A stretch of DNA of 64,000 bases from Clostridium acidisoli DSM 12555. GTDB taxonomy: Bacteria; Bacillota; Clostridia; Clostridiales; Clostridiaceae. A program made the position numbers and the translations under genes. A model generated the notes under the pieces. That model did not search any database, had not been told where the DNA came from, and saw nothing but the letters and a program-made list of their open reading frames with translations. Shown piece after piece: positions 1 through 7,770 of this stretch; within the stretch, counting starts at the first letter, position 1, and each line of letters opens with the position of its first letter. The stretch is taken from contig NZ_FWXH01000010.1 of assembly GCF_900176305.1 (NCBI RefSeq), forward strand, positions 1 to 64,000, written 5' to 3'.

Positions 1-175
1 TAGCGGAGAAAAATCATCCATAGCTTTTTCCCACGGAAAACCCATCACCTTTGACCAGCAAAGCGCCTGTCAAACCCTTCACCTCGCTTTAGCGACCCTT
101 CGCCTTTTCACCGCTGAGCAATGGTGAAAACCCTTCACCAATACTTTGTAATATATCACTATCATGAACAACATT
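1..175 (+). repeat. Right half of a dispersed intergenic element (copy E), cut by the window edge
   Basis: The first ~175 bases closely match the right-hand part of the element at 45242-45873. Shared blocks include GAAAAATCATCCATAGC, CACCTTTGACCAGCAAAGCG, CCTGTCAAACCCTTCACCTC and a closing GGTGAAAACCCTTCACC. The left half lies before the window. Several short inverted repeats are visible, for example TTTGACCAGCAAAGCGCCTGTCAAA. There is no open reading frame with a ribosome site. It belongs to the same family as the copies at 25547, 33012, 45242 and 50249. Confidence 0.8.
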
Positions 176-190
176 ATTTTTAAGATTTAC

Positions 191-218
191 ACATATTAAT
201 AATGCTCTGCATATATTA
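191..218 (+). promoter_or_regulatory. Candidate sporulation (sigma-E/sigma-K type) promoter
   Basis: An AC dinucleotide at 191-192, within ACATATT, is followed 17 bases later by CATATATTA at 210-218. This fits the mother-cell pattern of AC (sigma-K) or ATATT (sigma-E) at -35 and CATA-N3-TA at -10. It lies 27 bases before the ATG of the Gly/Pro-rich protein. The match is by eye only, and sigma-E and sigma-K cannot be separated. Confidence 0.5.
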
Positions 219-245
219 TAGTGAAATCAAAAAAAGAGGAGAAAA

Positions 246-746
246 ATGATGTATTACTGTAATTATTACAGGCATCAACAGCCAGAAGAAACATACAATT
301 CTAGTAATGAAGACTCTGATAGTGTTTATGGCTGTGAAGAGGCTGATCAATTTGAAAATTTTGAAATTCCACCTTTTTGCCCATATAGGTATTGTCAAAT
401 GCCGCCTTATGATGATCCTTATAGAAAACATGGTCCAGGACATGGAATGGATCAAGGACCAGGATCTGGTCATGGTCAAGGGATGCCTCCTGGACCACCA
501 CCAACTAAAACACCAAACAAACCATCAACACAAATGGGCGGACCTGGAGTTAAAGCCGTGGATCCGGGTTCATTAAGACCATGTGTATATAGGTTTGTTT
601 ATATATGGCCTAGAAGAGGAAAGTCTTTTTGGGCATGGCTCACTTATGTAGGGAGACAATCAGCGTCTGGTTTTAAATGGAATGGACGTAGATGGATATA
701 TTTTGGAATAGATTTAAGAGATATACAAAGTTTTCAATGTTATTAA
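246..746 (+). CDS. Gly/Pro-rich hypothetical protein, probable spore-associated protein
   Basis: A 166-residue protein of unknown function. The N-terminal third is Tyr/Glu-rich with several Cys (C5, C30, C45, C50). Residues ~57-100 are a low-complexity Gly/Pro/His/Met segment (GPGHGMDQGPGSGHGQG). The last ~55 residues are a compact aromatic and basic domain rich in Trp/Tyr/Phe and ending QSFQCY. There is no signal peptide or membrane segment. AGAGGAG precedes a double ATG. The upstream CATATATTA box and the Tyr/Cys/Gly-rich composition suggest a coat or exosporium-type protein, but that is inference; no family is recognised with confidence. Confidence 0.75.
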   Translation: MMYYCNYYRHQQPEETYNSSNEDSDSVYGCEEADQFENFEIPPFCPYRYCQMPPYDDPYRKHGPGHGMDQGPGSGHGQGMPPGPPPTKTPNKPSTQMGGPGVKAVDPGSLRPCVYRFVYIWPRRGKSFWAWLTYVGRQSASGFKWNGRRWIYFGIDLRDIQSFQCY

Positions 747-814
747 GAACTTATGACATAAGGGGATTAAAAACAATATAAAGAATATATTTAGTCACTT
801 CTTTCATATGTATT

Positions 815-862
815 AGCTAGCATTCAGGTTGGAATAAAAAACAATCCGAATGCTAGTTTCAA
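815..862 (+). terminator. Probable terminator hairpin
   Basis: CTAGCATTCAGGTTG (817-831) pairs with CAATCCGAATGCTAG (842-856) with two small irregularities, followed by TTTC. It ends the unit of the Gly/Pro-rich protein. The T-tract is short, so efficiency is uncertain. Confidence 0.6.
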
Positions 863-911
863 TTTAATTGGAAATCTTTTTCAATTGTAAAAGAATCTAT
901 AATTAAGAAAC

Positions 912-940
912 TTGGATGTGAATATGGTAAATGATATAAT
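912..940 (+). promoter_or_regulatory. Sigma-A promoter of the MBL-fold gene
   Basis: TTGGAT (912-917), a 17-base spacer and TATAAT (935-940), 62 bases before the ATG at 1003. Confidence 0.65.
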
Positions 941-1002
941 TATTAAAAATGAAGTAATTATATAATAATAATTAAACAATTAAATTGAGAGGAGAAAAAC
1001 AT

Positions 1003-1746
1003 ATGAGAATAGGGAATGGAATTGAAATGCTTGAAATATCAACTGAAGTTATGGGAAGACCAGGTACTATTAATCCAACATTAATTTGGGACAATGATAT
1101 AACAATTCTTGTAGATACTGGATTTCCAGGACAACTACCATTAATTAGAGCGGCAACTAACAAGGCAGGGGTTTCTTTTGAAAAAATAGGTAAAATTATT
1201 CTTACGCATCATGATATTGATCATATAGGAAGTCTTAGTAGCATTGTGAAAGAATTAGGGAACAGTGTTAAAGTGATTGCACATAAGGAAGAAAAGGCAT
1301 ATATACAAGGGGATAAGGTGCCACATAAGTTAGCTAAATTAGAAGAAAACATATCTTCTCTTCCTGAAGAAATGAAAGGAAGATATAAAATGATGAAGGA
1401 GGGTTTTCAAAAGTGTAAAACAAATGTGGATCAAGTAATAGAAGATGGTGAGGAATTGCCTTATTGTGGGGGAATTATTACTATTTATACGCCTGGTCAT
1501 ACAATAGGACATATTTGCTTATATCTTAAGCAAAGCAAAACGCTTATAGCAGGAGATTTGTTATTTGTTGAAGAAGGAAAGCTTTCTATGGCACCTACAG
1601 CGATTAATTATGATAACGAATTAACCAATAAATCCTTAAAGAGGCTAACAGAGTATGATATAGAAACAGTAATATGTTATCATGGTGGAGTATATAGGGA
1701 TAATGTAAATAAGAGCATTAAACAATTAGCAAATCAAGGAAAATAG
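1003..1746 (+). CDS. Metallo-beta-lactamase-fold hydrolase
   Basis: A 247-residue member of the MBL superfamily, a binuclear metal hydrolase fold used by glyoxalase II-like, lactonase and thioesterase enzymes. The metal motif HHDIDH is at residues 69-74. Further ligands are H166 (GHTIGH), D185 (AGDLL) and H227 (CYHGG), so the metal site looks complete. I chose ATG 1003 because GAGAGGAG sits 8 bases upstream; an in-frame TTG at 985 has no such site. It has its own promoter and is followed 45 bases later by the DUF815 gene. The substrate cannot be told from sequence. Confidence 0.9.
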   Translation: MRIGNGIEMLEISTEVMGRPGTINPTLIWDNDITILVDTGFPGQLPLIRAATNKAGVSFEKIGKIILTHHDIDHIGSLSSIVKELGNSVKVIAHKEEKAYIQGDKVPHKLAKLEENISSLPEEMKGRYKMMKEGFQKCKTNVDQVIEDGEELPYCGGIITIYTPGHTIGHICLYLKQSKTLIAGDLLFVEEGKLSMAPTAINYDNELTNKSLKRLTEYDIETVICYHGGVYRDNVNKSIKQLANQGK

Positions 1747-1791
1747 AAAAAGTATCTTTTAGTATTACAAAAGAATAATTAGGGGGCAGAC

Positions 1792-3117
1792 ATGTTTGAA
1801 ATTAAAAGTTCTAGATTAGCATTAGACTCATTGTGTATTTATAGAAATTTACTTAAAGATCCAATTATAAAAAAGCTGAAATTATTACTTGAATATATTT
1901 GCTTGGATGATAAGGAATTATCGCAATCCATTAATTTATATAATGATTTCTTGTACAGTTTATTGGATAAAGATGTGGATTCTTTAGAAGATTATATTGT
2001 AAATAAAATCATATTCGATGAAAATTCATTTTCAAAAAATGTTCATAAACTTAATGCGGATAAGAAAAAAGAATTAATTAAAAATGCAGTGTCGTTGGAT
2101 TTGGAAAATCTCCAAATTTTATCAACATTAGATTCAAAAAATATTAAAAATTATTTAATAAATTATTTTAAAGATGAAGAATTTAAATATATTATAGAGA
2201 AATTACCTGATTGGCAAATAAAATGTGAGTATGTAGACAATAAAGTAAATCACGAAAATATAAGAAATATTAAACAAAAACTATTTAAGTCTAATAGATG
2301 GGGTGGTTTAATTTACGATCTTGAAGACTTTCATATACAATATGGATGTGGGCTCTTTGCTGAGTTTAGAGCTTTTGTATGGGAACATTCAGCAGAAAAT
2401 GGATATTTTAATGGGGTAAAAAATCCAGATCCTGTTGAGCTTGAAGATCTTATAGGATATGAAAATGAAAGACAAGTAGTAATTGAAAATACAGTTCAAT
2501 TTTTAAAAGGATTTTCTGCAAATAACGTACTTCTACATGGTGATAGAGGAACGGGTAAATCCTCTACAGTTAAGGCGATACTAAATAAATATTATAAAGA
2601 AGGACTTAGGATGATTGAAGTTCCTAAAGCCTATCTTACGGACTTTCCAGATATAATAAGGAACTTAAAGGAAAGACCTCAAAGGTTTATAATTTTTGTT
2701 GATGATTTAGTATTTGGAGATGATGAAGAAAGTTATACTGCTCTTAAAGCAATATTAGAAGGTGGACTTGAAAATAAATCATCAAATATATTAATCTATG
2801 CAACTTCAAATAGAAGACATCTTGTTAAAGAATATTTTAATGAAAGACCTGGAATTGGTGAAGAAGTTCATGCTGGTGATAGTGTTCAAGAAAAATTATC
2901 TCTTGCAGACAGGTTTGGAATTAATGTGGTGTTTTCATCACCAGATCAAAATAAATACTTAGAAATTGTAGATGGAATTGCAGCCAAAAGAAATTTAAAC
3001 ATTGATAAAGAGACACTTCACAAAGAAGCGAAAAAATGGGAGCTGTGGTACAATGGACGTTCTGCAAGAACAGCAAGGCAATTTGTGGATTGGATAGAAG
3101 GACATGAAAATATATAA
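1792..3117 (+). CDS. DUF815-family AAA+ ATPase
   Basis: A 441-residue cytoplasmic protein of the DUF815 family, single-domain AAA+ ATPases of unknown role. The N-terminal ~220 residues are helical and family-specific. The ATPase core follows, with Walker A GDRGTGKS at residues 250-257 and a Walker B strand IIFVDDLVF near 300. A later ATSNRRH segment resembles sensor 1, and the C-terminal ~60 residues look like a lid. Start ATG with AGGGGGC upstream. No partner in the neighbourhood points to a substrate. Confidence 0.88.
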   Translation: MFEIKSSRLALDSLCIYRNLLKDPIIKKLKLLLEYICLDDKELSQSINLYNDFLYSLLDKDVDSLEDYIVNKIIFDENSFSKNVHKLNADKKKELIKNAVSLDLENLQILSTLDSKNIKNYLINYFKDEEFKYIIEKLPDWQIKCEYVDNKVNHENIRNIKQKLFKSNRWGGLIYDLEDFHIQYGCGLFAEFRAFVWEHSAENGYFNGVKNPDPVELEDLIGYENERQVVIENTVQFLKGFSANNVLLHGDRGTGKSSTVKAILNKYYKEGLRMIEVPKAYLTDFPDIIRNLKERPQRFIIFVDDLVFGDDEESYTALKAILEGGLENKSSNILIYATSNRRHLVKEYFNERPGIGEEVHAGDSVQEKLSLADRFGINVVFSSPDQNKYLEIVDGIAAKRNLNIDKETLHKEAKKWELWYNGRSARTARQFVDWIEGHENI

Positions 3118-3154
3118 AGGCTGTTGTGCTAATAGGGATTATTCGTCAGTTGAT

Positions 3155-3173
3155 TCACAATCTCTTTATATTC
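3155..3173. repeat. Possible degenerate end of the dispersed element family
   Basis: TCACAATCTCTTTATATTCT resembles the right terminus of the element copy at 45242-45873 (TCGCAATCTCTTTATATTAT). Nothing else of the element remains, so this is a weak call. Confidence 0.3.
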
Positions 3174-3246
3174 TAAACTATCTAAGTAAATTGTATTGCT
3201 AATATTAAATATTAATTTAGCTAATATTTAATAATTATTAAAATAC

Positions 3247-3289
3247 ATATGCTTATAAAATGAAAACCATAATAATTTTATAAGCATAT
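3247..3289. promoter_or_regulatory. Perfect 15-bp inverted repeat touching the ilvB -35 box
   Basis: ATATGCTTATAAAAT (3247-3261) and ATTTTATAAGCATAT (3275-3289) are exact inverted copies with a 13-base loop. The right arm touches TTGACA at 3289. It could be an operator or an AT-rich terminator for the DUF815 gene 130 bases upstream, but no T-tract follows. Confidence 0.5.
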
Positions 3290-3317
3290 TGACAAAAATC
3301 TGTTTAAGTAATAGAAT
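3289..3317 (+). promoter_or_regulatory. Sigma-A promoter of the ilvBN T-box leader
   Basis: TTGACA (3289-3294), a 17-base spacer and TAGAAT (3312-3317). Transcription would start near 3325, giving a ~360-base leader that contains the T-box. Confidence 0.75.
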
Positions 3318-3329
3318 TTTCTAAAAATA
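3315..3329. promoter_or_regulatory. Candidate CodY box
   Basis: AATTTTCTAAAAATA matches the CodY consensus AATTTTCWGAAAATT at 13 of 15 positions and overlaps the -10 box and start point. CodY repression of ilv operons by this arrangement is established in other low-GC Gram-positives; occupancy here is inferred. Confidence 0.5.
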
Positions 3330-3612
3330 AATAAAATTTTAAAAGCGTTGAAATTGAGGAGTAAATATATTCTGATGTTTAGAGAGAGAAGTTTAAGGTG
3401 AAAATTCTTCTGATGAATATATTGAAGGTAGCTATTGAGCTTCAAATAGAAATCTATTGAGAGTAGAATTTGGCGGAATCCCACCGTTACAAGGGATAGA
3501 AGTAGAAGTTTTTGCTTTTAACAAAGTGTGTACAAATTGTACAAAAAAAGGTGGTACCGCGGAGATGTATCCTTCGTCCTTATTTTTATTTAGGACGAGG
3601 GATTTTTTTATC
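3330..3612 (+). ncRNA. T-box leader of ilvBN
   Basis: The hallmark T-box sequence AGGTGGTACCGCGG is at 3549-3562. It is followed by a strong terminator: CCTTCGTCCT (3571-3580) pairing with AGGACGAGG and then seven T. Upstream, AGAGAG and GGTG elements typical of stem I lie at ~3380-3420, and a GGCGG...CCACCG hairpin follows near 3470. The T-box senses uncharged tRNA and permits readthrough into ilvB. Isoleucine, leucine or valine is expected, but I could not fix the specifier codon by eye. Confidence 0.9.
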
Positions 3613-3686
3613 TAAAAATATTGTTAGAAGCTTATAGTTTTTATTCTAATGGGGCTAAAGTATAAAAATAACAGGAGGTATTTTAT

Positions 3687-5357
3687 ATGAGATTGAGTGG
3701 GGCTGAAATCACTATAAAACTTTTGGAAAAACTGGGGATAGATGTTGTAGCAGGAATTCCTGGAGGAACAAATCTTCCACTATACGATTCACTTTATAAC
3801 AGCAAGATAAAGCATATACTTGCAAGGCATGAACAAGGGGCAGGGTTTATAGCTCAAGGAATAGCTCGTTCAACTGGAAAAGCAGCAGTCTGTTTTGCAA
3901 CTTCGGGACCAGGAGCAACAAACCTTTTAACGGCCATTGCAGATGCAAAACTTGATTCTGTACCTATAATAGCAATAACTGGACAGGTGGCTTATGATTA
4001 TGTAGGAACTGATTCATTTCAAGAAGTAGATACGTATGGACTAACAATTCCAATAACAAAGCACAATTTTTTTGTAAGATCTGCAACAGAATTGTTTAGT
4101 ATTATACCGGAGGCTTTTAAAATTGCAGAGGAAGGCAGAATGGGACCTGTATTAATAGATATTCCTAAAAATGTTCAAACTGAAGAAGTAGAATTTTATA
4201 AGTGGCCAGATTTTAATATAGAAAATTCAATAAATAATATAGATGAAAAAGTGCTTAAACAAGCAGCTGAAATGATCAACACATCAAAAAAGCCCATATT
4301 ATATATAGGTGGAGGAATAGCAAATTCAAATTCCTCAGAAATTTTGTATAAGTTTGCAAAGAAAAACAGTATACCTGTAGTTTCAACGTTAATGGGACTT
4401 GGAACTTTTCCAATGGAAGATCCGCTTTATATAGGAATGCTTGGAATGCATGGTGAAAAATACACAAATTTACTTTTAAACGAAGCAGATGTACTATTGG
4501 CATTTGGAGTCAGATTTGATGATAGAGCTGTAGGAAATATAAATAAATTTTGTACTAAAGCGAAAATAATACATGTTGATATTGATGATGTTGAGATAGA
4601 TAAAATAAGGAAAGTTCAAGTTTCAATATGTGCAGATGTTGATGAAGTTATGCATAAAATTATAAACATTGTAGAAGAAAACAAGAGGGAAAAGTGGATA
4701 ACATATATAAATAATAAAAAAAATTCAACACCAGTATTTTTGCCAAAGGAAAAAGATGAGTTTCATCCAATGAATATAATTAAAGCTGTAAGCAGCCTTG
4801 TTAAAGAAGATACAATAATTACAACAGACGTTGGGCAGCATCAAATGTGGGTAGCAAAAACTTACCCAATAAAATCTCCTAAAACTCTTTTAACGTCAAG
4901 TGGACTTGGAACAATGGGTTTTGGGTTACCAGCAGCTATAGGGGCAGCAATTGCAAATCCTAAAAAAACTGTAGTATGTTTTTCTGGAGATGGATCGTTT
5001 CTTATGAATATTCAAGAACTCGCTACTTTAGCAGATTTAAATTTGAATGTAAAGATAATAATATTAAACAATGGGCATCTAGGACTTGTAAGGCAACAAC
5101 AAGAACTTTTTTATAACAAACACTATATGGCATCTAGGTTTATAACAAATCCAGATTTTGCAGCTATAAGTAAGGGGTTTGGAATAAATTCTTATAATGT
5201 TAATTCAGATGACAAGCTTATGGAAATACTTAAAAAGGTTTTTACCGGTGAAGAACCATGTTTAATTAATATACCTGTTGAACAATTTGAAAATGTATTG
5301 CCCATGGTTGCACCAGGAGCTGGCATTTCAGAAATGATAGGCGGTGATTTAATATGA
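3687..5357 (+). CDS. ilvB: Acetolactate synthase, large (catalytic) subunit
   Basis: Thiamine-diphosphate enzyme that condenses pyruvate, or pyruvate plus 2-oxobutyrate, in the first common step of valine, leucine and isoleucine synthesis. 556 residues, usual length. The N-terminal PYR domain holds the catalytic Glu at E49 (RHEQGAG). The central FAD-binding-like domain spans ~190-330. The C-terminal PP domain has the ThDP motif GDGSF at 434-438 and NNGHLG ~27 residues later. AGGAGG lies before ATG. The stop overlaps the ilvN start (ATGA). Expression is controlled by the T-box and perhaps CodY. Confidence 0.96.
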   Translation: MRLSGAEITIKLLEKLGIDVVAGIPGGTNLPLYDSLYNSKIKHILARHEQGAGFIAQGIARSTGKAAVCFATSGPGATNLLTAIADAKLDSVPIIAITGQVAYDYVGTDSFQEVDTYGLTIPITKHNFFVRSATELFSIIPEAFKIAEEGRMGPVLIDIPKNVQTEEVEFYKWPDFNIENSINNIDEKVLKQAAEMINTSKKPILYIGGGIANSNSSEILYKFAKKNSIPVVSTLMGLGTFPMEDPLYIGMLGMHGEKYTNLLLNEADVLLAFGVRFDDRAVGNINKFCTKAKIIHVDIDDVEIDKIRKVQVSICADVDEVMHKIINIVEENKREKWITYINNKKNSTPVFLPKEKDEFHPMNIIKAVSSLVKEDTIITTDVGQHQMWVAKTYPIKSPKTLLTSSGLGTMGFGLPAAIGAAIANPKKTVVCFSGDGSFLMNIQELATLADLNLNVKIIILNNGHLGLVRQQQELFYNKHYMASRFITNPDFAAISKGFGINSYNVNSDDKLMEILKKVFTGEEPCLINIPVEQFENVLPMVAPGAGISEMIGGDLI

Positions 5358-5638
5358 GTACAGAAAATTACGTTATAAAACTTATAGTTAATAATCATCC
5401 TGGAGTTATGTCTCATATTGTAGGACTTTTTTCAAGGAGAGCCTTTAATCTTGAGGGTATAATATGTTTGGGGATAGGTGACAGCAATACCAGTCAAATG
5501 TATTTGCTTATAAAAAATGATGAGAGGACAGAACAAATTATAAAGCAGTTAGAGAAATTATATGATATTTTAAATGTTTCGCTTCATACGGAAGAGGAGT
5601 TTCCTGTTTTTAATAAGTTATACAATGAGTTAGAGTAA
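5354..5638 (+). CDS. ilvN: Acetolactate synthase, small regulatory subunit
   Basis: A 94-residue single-ACT-domain protein (NHPGVMSHIVGLFSRRAFN near residues 14-32) that activates IlvB and gives feedback inhibition by branched-chain amino acids. It has the short form typical of enterobacterial AHAS I IlvN rather than the ~160-residue IlvH type. It is translationally coupled to ilvB by a 4-base overlap. No other ilv or leu gene follows; the unit ends at the small palindromic element 5653-5728. Confidence 0.93.
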   Translation: MSTENYVIKLIVNNHPGVMSHIVGLFSRRAFNLEGIICLGIGDSNTSQMYLLIKNDERTEQIIKQLEKLYDILNVSLHTEEEFPVFNKLYNELE

Positions 5639-5652
5639 ATAATTTATTGTAG

Positions 5653-5728
5653 TTCATAGTAGTGATAAATTGCGAAGCATTGGGTGAAGGGTTTTCACTT
5701 ATGCTTCGCAATTTTTTTATACTATGAA
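5653..5728. repeat. Minimal copy (F) of the dispersed element: inverted ends only
   Basis: The left arm (5653-5680) and right arm (5701-5728) are inverted copies. Both read inward as TTCATAGTA-N5-AAATTGCGAAGCAT, with a few mismatches in the N5 stretch. The 20-base centre still carries GGGTGAAGGGTTTTCAC, seen at the ends of the long copies. It looks like an internally deleted, MITE-like derivative. As a 28-bp hairpin between convergent genes it may also act as a bidirectional terminator. Confidence 0.8.
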
Positions 5729-5772
5729 TTAAACTATAAGTAGTTAAAGTTGTAATAAATCTTTTATACTGT

Positions 5773-6600
5773 TTATCCTTTATGTGGATTAAAAGATTTA
5801 ACTCTTGAAAAATCAGCTTTACTAAATTGTTTAACTGATAACACAAAGAAAATGAAGAACATAATTAATATAATAATCATTCCTAAATAGGGGTGAATCA
5901 CAAAGCCATGAATATTAAATGCAACACCAGCTTTAACTAGGTCATTTGTAGATAAATTTTGCATTTTTAGAGTTATATATCTAAATATTGCAGTGGTATA
6001 AGTAAGTGGATTTATATATACAATTGGGCGAAGTATTTTAGGCATCACAGTAGTAGGAATATATGCGCCGGATAAAAATGTTAAAGGCATTAATATTACA
6101 TTAGTCATCATTTGAAATGTAGTTGAATTTTTAGAAACTGTAGCTAAATATAAACCCATAGAACTAAAAGTTGCTCCAACTGCAACCATTACAATAAACA
6201 TCTGAATAAATTGAATAAAGTCTATTTTTAAGCCCATAAATAATCCCATAATAACAACTAGAATACCTTGAAGTACAGAGATAGTTACAGCAGAAGATAT
6301 TTGACCTACAGCTATTTGCCATCTTGAAGATGGTGAAACAATTATTTCTTTCATGAATCCACCAGATATATCATCTATGATACTAGTGGAATTAGTTAGT
6401 GCAGATTGAAAAACTGTCATAATTATTATACCTGAAATTAAATAGTTAAGGGGATTGCTGTATCCAGTAGTATTAGATTTCATAACAAAAGAAAAGATAA
6501 ACATAAAAAACATGGGCATTATAATTGAAAAAGCAAGTTGAAGTTTGCTTCTAGTAAAATTGATTAAGTTCCTAGTTATAATAGCTTTTATTGTTCTCAT
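5773..6600 (-). CDS. ABC-2 type exporter permease
   Basis: A 275-residue membrane subunit of an ABC-2/DrrB-type exporter. Six hydrophobic segments are visible: ~25-45, 55-75, 100-125, 135-160, 165-185 and 240-262. A PxxFLSGAYIP motif sits near residues 172-187. Its ATG overlaps the stop of the ATPase gene by one base (TAATG), so the two are translated together. Substrates of this family are drugs, lipids or peptides; none can be named here. Confidence 0.9.
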   Translation of the reverse strand: MRTIKAIITRNLINFTRSKLQLAFSIIMPMFFMFIFSFVMKSNTTGYSNPLNYLISGIIIMTVFQSALTNSTSIIDDISGGFMKEIIVSPSSRWQIAVGQISSAVTISVLQGILVVIMGLFMGLKIDFIQFIQMFIVMVAVGATFSSMGLYLATVSKNSTTFQMMTNVILMPLTFLSGAYIPTTVMPKILRPIVYINPLTYTTAIFRYITLKMQNLSTNDLVKAGVAFNIHGFVIHPYLGMIIILIMFFIFFVLSVKQFSKADFSRVKSFNPHKG

Positions 6601-7511
6601 TACAATCTAATCTCCTTTCCTGTTATTGATAAAAATACATCATTAAGCGTACCTTTTGTCATTTCAAAATCTATTATAATGTCCTTAAATTTACACATTA
6701 TTTCTAGAGTGTCTTTTAAGTCTAATTGTATGGAAAAGACTTCGTCTTTGAGCGTGTATTTAATAGCATGTTTTTCTAAATGTGCCTCAAGAAGTTGATT
6801 ATTAGAAGTTTTAATCTTTGAAACATTTGATGTATACTGTTTTTTTAGATTATATGGAGTATCAAAAGCTACAATTTTTCCATGGTCCATAATGGCTACT
6901 TTATCGCATATTTCAGCTTCATCCATATAATGAGTTGTAAGGAAAATAGTAATATTTTTTTCTTTTTGAAGCTTGTAAATATAATCCCATATGTTGGCTC
7001 TAGTTTGAGGATCTAGGCCTGTTGTAGGTTCGTCTAGGAATAATACCTTAGGATAATGAATTAGTCCTCTAGCTATTTCAACCCTTCTTTTCATTCCACC
7101 TGAAAGACTGTTAACAGGTGCTTTTTGCCAGTCTTTTAAATCTACAAGATTTAATACAAATTCAATTCTTTGTGTGATTTCATTTTTGGGAACTTTGTAA
7201 AATTCGCAATGAAATTTAAGATTTTCTTCAACAGTTAATTTACCATCTAAGGTGAAGTCTTGAAAAACGATACCTATGTCATTTCTAACCTTATCTTTGT
7301 TTTTAGAAACATCATAGCCATTAATCTTAAGAGTTCCTTCAGTTTTATCAATGATTGTACAAAGAGTACTTATGGTTGTACTTTTACCGGCTCCATTTGG
7401 ACCTAGAAAAGCGAAAATTGACCCTTCTTCCACTTGAAAAGATACATTGTCAACTGCTTTAAAGTCTCCATATTGTTTAGTAAAATTTTCTACTTCAATT
7501 ATATTTGACAT
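6600..7511 (-). CDS. ABC transporter ATP-binding protein (DrrA/multidrug type)
   Basis: A 303-residue ATPase partner of the downstream permease. Walker A GPNGAGKS is at 37-44, signature LSGGMKRR at 136-143, Walker B LFLDEP near 157, and the switch His in LTTHYMDEAE. A ~90-residue C-terminal extension is typical of the DrrA subfamily. CAGGAGG lies 8 bases before ATG. The pair is divergent from a two-component system at 7771-9649, which may control it. Confidence 0.93.
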   Translation of the reverse strand: MSNIIEVENFTKQYGDFKAVDNVSFQVEEGSIFAFLGPNGAGKSTTISTLCTIIDKTEGTLKINGYDVSKNKDKVRNDIGIVFQDFTLDGKLTVEENLKFHCEFYKVPKNEITQRIEFVLNLVDLKDWQKAPVNSLSGGMKRRVEIARGLIHYPKVLFLDEPTTGLDPQTRANIWDYIYKLQKEKNITIFLTTHYMDEAEICDKVAIMDHGKIVAFDTPYNLKKQYTSNVSKIKTSNNQLLEAHLEKHAIKYTLKDEVFSIQLDLKDTLEIMCKFKDIIIDFEMTKGTLNDVFLSITGKEIRL

Positions 7512-7640
7512 AACATTTATCCTCCTGTTTTGTAATTTCTAGTTTATTGTAACTAGCCATTTTAAAGTAGGCATAAAACATTTCTAAAGATTTTATAAAG
7601 AAGGTTAAAAGTTTTTTAAACACACATTATAATACACAGA

Positions 7641-7680
7641 TTTATCCATTCACTACCATGAGGGCAAGTTTCACTTTATA
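7641..7680. repeat. Remnant of the short hairpin repeat (family 2)
   Basis: TTTATCCATTCACTACCATG followed by GCAAGTTTCACTTTATA joins the left and right edges of the repeat at 12064-12203 (TTTATCCATTCGCTATCAT and GTTCGTTTCACTTTATT). The central hairpin is deleted. Confidence 0.5.
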
Positions 7681-7770
7681 AAATTTTTAAGAATCCTTAA
7701 AGTAATTTTTAAAAATACTAATTACAATATTAATTAATAAATGTATTATTAACTAGGGAGCGTGGTACTC

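Noticed and set aside
216-479. Minus-strand frame opposite the Gly/Pro-rich gene
   Set aside because: No initiation signals and no protein-like features; the plus strand has the ribosome site and promoter.
985-1002. TTG start at 985 for the MBL-fold protein
   Set aside because: It overlaps the GAGAGGAG site used by ATG 1003.
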